This document shows, piece by piece, positions 13,102 through 15,789 of a stretch of 15,789 bases of DNA. This stretch comes from an uncultured Oscillospiraceae bacterium. GTDB lineage: Bacteria; Bacillota; Clostridia; Oscillospirales; Oscillospiraceae. Each line of letters starts with the position of its first letter. The stretch's first letter is position 1. Location of the stretch: assembly GCA_934630495.1 (NCBI GenBank), contig CAKTVW010000045.1, positions 1 to 15,789 on the forward strand, written 5' to 3'. The notes under the pieces are model-generated. The model searched no databases. It saw nothing but the letters and a program-made list of their open reading frames with translations, and was not told the DNA's origin. Made by a program: the position numbers and the translations under genes.

Positions 13102-14139
13102 TTACCGCAAAAGGATGCGCGATTTGCCGTCGTAAGGCAGAACAATCCCGATCCGCTGTGCGCTGGGCACACAGGTCTTTAATTCCTCGAACAGCGCGTC
13201 GGCATCGGCGGGGTCGACCGCGATCAGCAGTCCCCCGGCCGTCTGCGGGTCGTAGAGCATATCCTGCTTGGCAAGCTCCGTCTCCCCCGCGTCCACCATC
13301 GACTGCGCAAACTCGCGATTGCGGTACATGCCCTCCGGCAGAATGCCCATCCGCGCCAGCTCCAGTGCCTCGGGGATCAGCTCGACGGCATCGACGTTCA
13401 GCTCCGCCGTCACGTCCGAGCCTTGCGCCATTTCGCAAAGATGCCCGAGCATTCCGAAGCCCGTCACATCCGTGCAGGCGTGGACACGGTATTTGACCAT
13501 GGCGTCACGCGCCGACTTGTTCAGCGTCGTCATCATGCGAAGCGCAAGTGCCTTTCCCTCCTCGCTGGCCATATCGGCCTTCGCGGCGGTCGTCAGGATA
13601 CCGATCCCGATCGGCTTGGTAAAGAGCAGGACGTCGCCGACCTTCGCGCCGCTGTTCGTCAGAACGCGGTCCGGATGGACAAAGCCCGTAACGCAAAGGC
13701 CGTATTTCGGCTCGTCATCGAGAATACTGTGTCCGCCGGTGATGAGAGCACCCGCCTCATATACCTTGTCATAGCCGCCGCGAAGCATCTGATGGACCGC
13801 TTCCTTCGGCATGTCCTTGGGCACACACATAATATTCAGCGCTAGCTTCGGCTCGCCGCCCATCGCATAAACGTCGGAAAGCGCGTTGGTCGCAGCGATC
13901 TGACCGAAGGTATACGGGTCGTCCGCGATTGGCGGGAAAAAGTCGACCGTCTGAACAATCGCCAGCTCATCCGTGAGCTTATAGACCGAGGCGTCGTCGC
14001 TCTTATCGAAGCCTACCAGCAAATTCTCGTCCCGATGGACCTTGATGCCGTCAAGCAGCTTTGCAAGCACACCGGCGCCGACCTTGGCTCCGCACCCGGC
14101 GCATTTTGCGAGCTTTGTCAGTTTGATTTCCTGTTCCAT
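13102..14139 (-). CDS. selD: Selenide, water dikinase (selenophosphate synthetase), Cys form
   Basis: SelD makes selenophosphate from selenide and ATP, the activated selenium donor for selenocysteine, 2-selenouridine and the selenium cofactor of molybdenum hydroxylases. The 345-aa protein (usual length) has the N-terminal active site CAGCGAKVG, with C16 and K19 matching the catalytic Cys17/Lys20 of the E. coli enzyme; the position often held by Sec in Clostridia is Cys here. Further marks are QTVDFFPPIADDPYTFGQIA, NALSDVYAMGG, GGHSI, ACTDVTGFGMLGHL and DPQTAGGLL. ATG 14139 is chosen over the in-frame codon at 14181, because GAGAGGAAAG precedes it at good distance and homology starts just after. 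It is the last gene of the yqeC-yqeB-selD operon, 23 bp after yqeB. Confidence 0.97.
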   Translation of the reverse strand: MEQEIKLTKLAKCAGCGAKVGAGVLAKLLDGIKVHRDENLLVGFDKSDDASVYKLTDELAIVQTVDFFPPIADDPYTFGQIAATNALSDVYAMGGEPKLALNIMCVPKDMPKEAVHQMLRGGYDKVYEAGALITGGHSILDDEPKYGLCVTGFVHPDRVLTNSGAKVGDVLLFTKPIGIGILTTAAKADMASEEGKALALRMMTTLNKSARDAMVKYRVHACTDVTGFGMLGHLCEMAQGSDVTAELNVDAVELIPEALELARMGILPEGMYRNREFAQSMVDAGETELAKQDMLYDPQTAGGLLIAVDPADADALFEELKTCVPSAQRIGIVLPYDGKSRILLR

Positions 14140-14162
14140 GCTTCTCTTTCCTCTCGTTTTCT

Positions 14163-14942
14163 CTAAGACAGCCGCAGACATGCTTCCAGCACGCCGCCGC
14201 CGACACTCAGCGCCTTATCCGAGGCGCAGTAGCAATGATCGATCTTACAGCGCGGGTCGACGTCGCCGCTTTTCATTCCCTGAAAGACGGGCGTCCCCTC
14301 GGGCAGTATTCCGCGCAGTACGCCCGCGATCAGGCACTTGACAGGCACCTCGTCGACATATGCGACCGTTTCATCCGCCGCGACGGTGTCGCCGATCTGT
14401 CTGACCGGGCGGAAAACGCCCTCCTTCGGTGCGCGGATGATACGCTCGACCGTATAGCCGCCGATATTGCCCGGGAGCCCGGTATTCTCAGCGGCGCTCC
14501 CCTGCAGAAGCACGCGGCCGAGATAATGACCGCGCTGTGTCTCCACGACAGCATGGCAGTCCTTTCCGACCGTGAAGCCCGGCCCGACGCCGATCACCAC
14601 TTTGGCATCCGTGATGCGCGTGTTCAAATTGTGCTTTGCAAGGATCGCATCCACCACAACGTCAGGCCGAAGCATCTGAACGCACCTTGCCTCGGGGTCG
14701 GCCAGCACGGGGATTCTTCCCTGCGCAAGAACGTTCTCCGCTTCGCGCGGATCGTCGATGCGCACGGCGGTCACATCCTCGACGCGGTAAGTGCCGTGGA
14801 TGATCGCCTCGGAGAAGCAGACGGTACGGCGGATAGAGGTCGGGCGCGGCAGATCGGTCATAACGACATGCAGCTTCGCGCGAAACAGGCGAAGGGCGAT
14901 CCCCGTGGCAATGTCACCCGCGCCCTTTATCACAACAAGCAT
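14163..14942 (-). CDS. yqeB: Selenium-dependent molybdenum hydroxylase accessory protein, YqeB/EF2563 family
   Basis: The 259-aa protein begins MLVVIKGAGDIATGIALRLF, a Rossmann-type GxGDxATG opening, followed by RPTSIRRTVCFSEAI, ADPEARC, VDAILAKHN, VIGVGPGF and the C-terminal DHCYCASDKALSVGGGVLEA. These fit the YqeB (EF2563) family, which comparative genomics links to maturation of selenium-dependent molybdenum hydroxylases together with orphan SelD and YqeC. Exact chemistry is unknown. ATG 14942 is chosen: AAAGGAG lies about 9 nt upstream, and the yqeC stop TGA is 1 nt away (TGAAATG), so translation is coupled. It contains several cysteines in the last third, possibly metal or selenium ligands; that is inference. 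Confidence 0.92.
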   Translation of the reverse strand: MLVVIKGAGDIATGIALRLFRAKLHVVMTDLPRPTSIRRTVCFSEAIIHGTYRVEDVTAVRIDDPREAENVLAQGRIPVLADPEARCVQMLRPDVVVDAILAKHNLNTRITDAKVVIGVGPGFTVGKDCHAVVETQRGHYLGRVLLQGSAAENTGLPGNIGGYTVERIIRAPKEGVFRPVRQIGDTVAADETVAYVDEVPVKCLIAGVLRGILPEGTPVFQGMKSGDVDPRCKIDHCYCASDKALSVGGGVLEACLRLS

Positions 14943-14943
14943 T

Positions 14944-15609
14944 TCATTTTTCTCCTTTATATAACATTCCACACCGCACCGAGCCATACCATGCCGGTAC
15001 CTCCAGCGCGGAGATCAATTCCAGCGCTTCGTCCGTGCGGTTTTCCGCCTGATTCACTATAACGCTGTCGGCCAAGTTTTCCCGCGAGATCACTCTTGCC
15101 GCGATTTGCGGCGTGACGACGGCGTCAATACCCGTCCCCGCAAGGGCCGCATAGCGCTCCGGCCTGTGCGCGGCTTCTCGGATCGTTCTGCCGACCCCGG
15201 AAAGCCCGACAAGTTGTATCACGCGGCGGCTCTCGGGCGGGATCACCGGCTCGTGCGGTTCGTGCGCTTTCAGCGGAAGCTGCTTCGAGCCGTCCGCCTC
15301 CGTGAGCACATATTCGGCAAGCGCTTCAAGGCGCGAAAACGGGACGCGGCAAACGCCGAGCTTTCCATTCGGCGCGGGCACGCCGATGCAGACGAGACGG
15401 TTCGTTTCCAGCGCCCGCGCAACCTCGGCCTCGGTCGGGTCGAGCAATGTTAACATATCCTTCGGCGGGTATATCTTCGTCGTGGTACACAGAAGAACGC
15501 TGTGCTCCGTCGACAGCTCCTCCGCAAGCACACGAAGCGTCGCAGTCTTTCCGCCGGAACCGATCACAGCGGTCACTCCCGGTCTGATATTCAGCGTTTG
15601 GCACAGCAT
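14944..15609 (-). CDS. yqeC: Selenium-dependent molybdenum hydroxylase accessory protein YqeC
   Basis: The 221-aa protein carries a P-loop-like VIGSGGKTATLRVL (GSGGKT at residues 17-22), then LLCTTTKIYPP, EADGSKQLPLKAHEPHEPVIP and GLSGVGR, and ends NQAENRTDEALELI...VPAWYGS. These match the YqeC family, a putative nucleotide-binding accessory protein of selenium-dependent molybdenum hydroxylases. It is likely cytoplasmic. It is the first gene of the operon: a promoter lies 38-66 bp upstream. The ATG at 15609 has only a weak RBS (AGGGAAG). Its stop is 1 nt from the yqeB start. No hydroxylase subunit (XdhA/B/C-like) or molybdenum cofactor gene is within the window; upstream sequence beyond the edge could hold them. 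Confidence 0.92.
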   Translation of the reverse strand: MLCQTLNIRPGVTAVIGSGGKTATLRVLAEELSTEHSVLLCTTTKIYPPKDMLTLLDPTEAEVARALETNRLVCIGVPAPNGKLGVCRVPFSRLEALAEYVLTEADGSKQLPLKAHEPHEPVIPPESRRVIQLVGLSGVGRTIREAAHRPERYAALAGTGIDAVVTPQIAARVISRENLADSVIVNQAENRTDEALELISALEVPAWYGSVRCGMLYKGEK

Positions 15610-15646
15610 ACGGTGTCACTTCCCTGCTCGGCATGATTCTATTTTA

Positions 15647-15675
15647 AGAATAACAGTTCCGCCGAAAAAAGTCAA
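15647..15675 (-). promoter_or_regulatory. Probable promoter of the yqeC-yqeB-selD operon
   Basis: On the minus strand, TTGACT (15675-15670), a 17-bp spacer and TATTCT (15652-15647), 37 bp before the yqeC ATG. Confidence 0.7.
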
Positions 15676-15685
15676 GGTAAACAAA

Positions 15686-15789
15686 GAAGCGCACCCTCGC
15701 GGGTGCACTTCGCAGACTGTCAAAAAAGTCCGTAATCGTCAAAATCGGTTCACTTTTTTATGGATTTTCAGCCCCTGCGTTTTAATTCA
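15686..15789 (+). repeat. Third copy of the hairpin-plus-ACTGTCAAAAAAGTC repeat, cut by the window end
   Basis: GAAGCGCACCC (15686-15696) pairs with GGGTGCACTTC (15701-15711) with one mismatch, directly followed by CAGACTGTCAAAAAAGTC (15713-15730). The 18 bases are an exact inverted copy of 13051-13068, and the hairpin-then-motif order matches both arms of the palindrome at 12859-13093. The downstream part (AATCGTCAAAATCGG onward) does not obviously match the other arms. Confidence 0.65.

Noticed and set aside
13102..14181. SelD as a selenoprotein with in-frame UGA
   Set aside because: The active-site position is a plain Cys codon, and the frame is open from the start codon.
14235..15062. 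275-codon plus-strand frame across yqeB
   Set aside because: Antisense of yqeB, which has clear family motifs and coupling to both neighbours.

Overview
The window looks like Gram-positive gut Clostridia DNA, most likely Oscillospiraceae/Ruminococcaceae. The reasons are AGGAGG-type ribosome binding sites, TTGACA/TATAAT-type promoters with 17-bp spacers, a DUF2975/HTH pair, a selD-yqeB-yqeC set and many short palindromic intergenic repeats. Genus is not determinable by eye.

Left part (1 to about 5060) is accessory DNA. A minus-strand phage-type family A DNA polymerase C-terminus (27-401) runs head-on into a plus-strand mcrB that has lost everything up to its Walker A lysine. Intact mcrC, an unrecognised 511-aa gene and a 61-aa gene follow on the same strand with tight spacing: a decayed McrBC (type IV) restriction cassette with two extra genes. 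A gene-poor stretch rich in repeats and inverted repeats (4628-5060) leads to tRNA-Ser(GGA), a plausible island border.

The middle part (5100-10400) holds tRNA-Ser, a NUDIX hydrolase whose 5' leader is a cluster of five perfect hairpins, a two-gene unit (degenerate zinc-ribbon membrane protein plus polytopic membrane protein), tRNA-Pro(GGG), and a tetR gene with a 32-bp operator over its -10 box, followed by a C-terminally truncated ATC-hydrolase-like gene. The tetR unit lies between two closely similar hairpin terminators in direct orientation, the first of which belongs to tRNA-Pro.

The right part (10500-15789) has two minus-strand operons. One is DUF2975 protein - YozG-type HTH regulator - DUF4153/DUF4173 membrane protein, driven by a TTGACA promoter. 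The other is yqeC-yqeB-selD, the gene set of selenium-dependent molybdenum hydroxylases; its SelD has Cys, not Sec, in the active site. A 235-bp imperfect palindrome separates the operons, and a third copy of its arm begins at the right edge of the window, so the selenium operon is bracketed by an 18-bp perfect inverted repeat.

No complete system here is clearly undescribed. The best leads are the extra genes beside mcrBC, the polymerase/mcrB junction, the five-hairpin leader, the repeated terminator around tetR, and the palindromic repeat family around the selenium operon.
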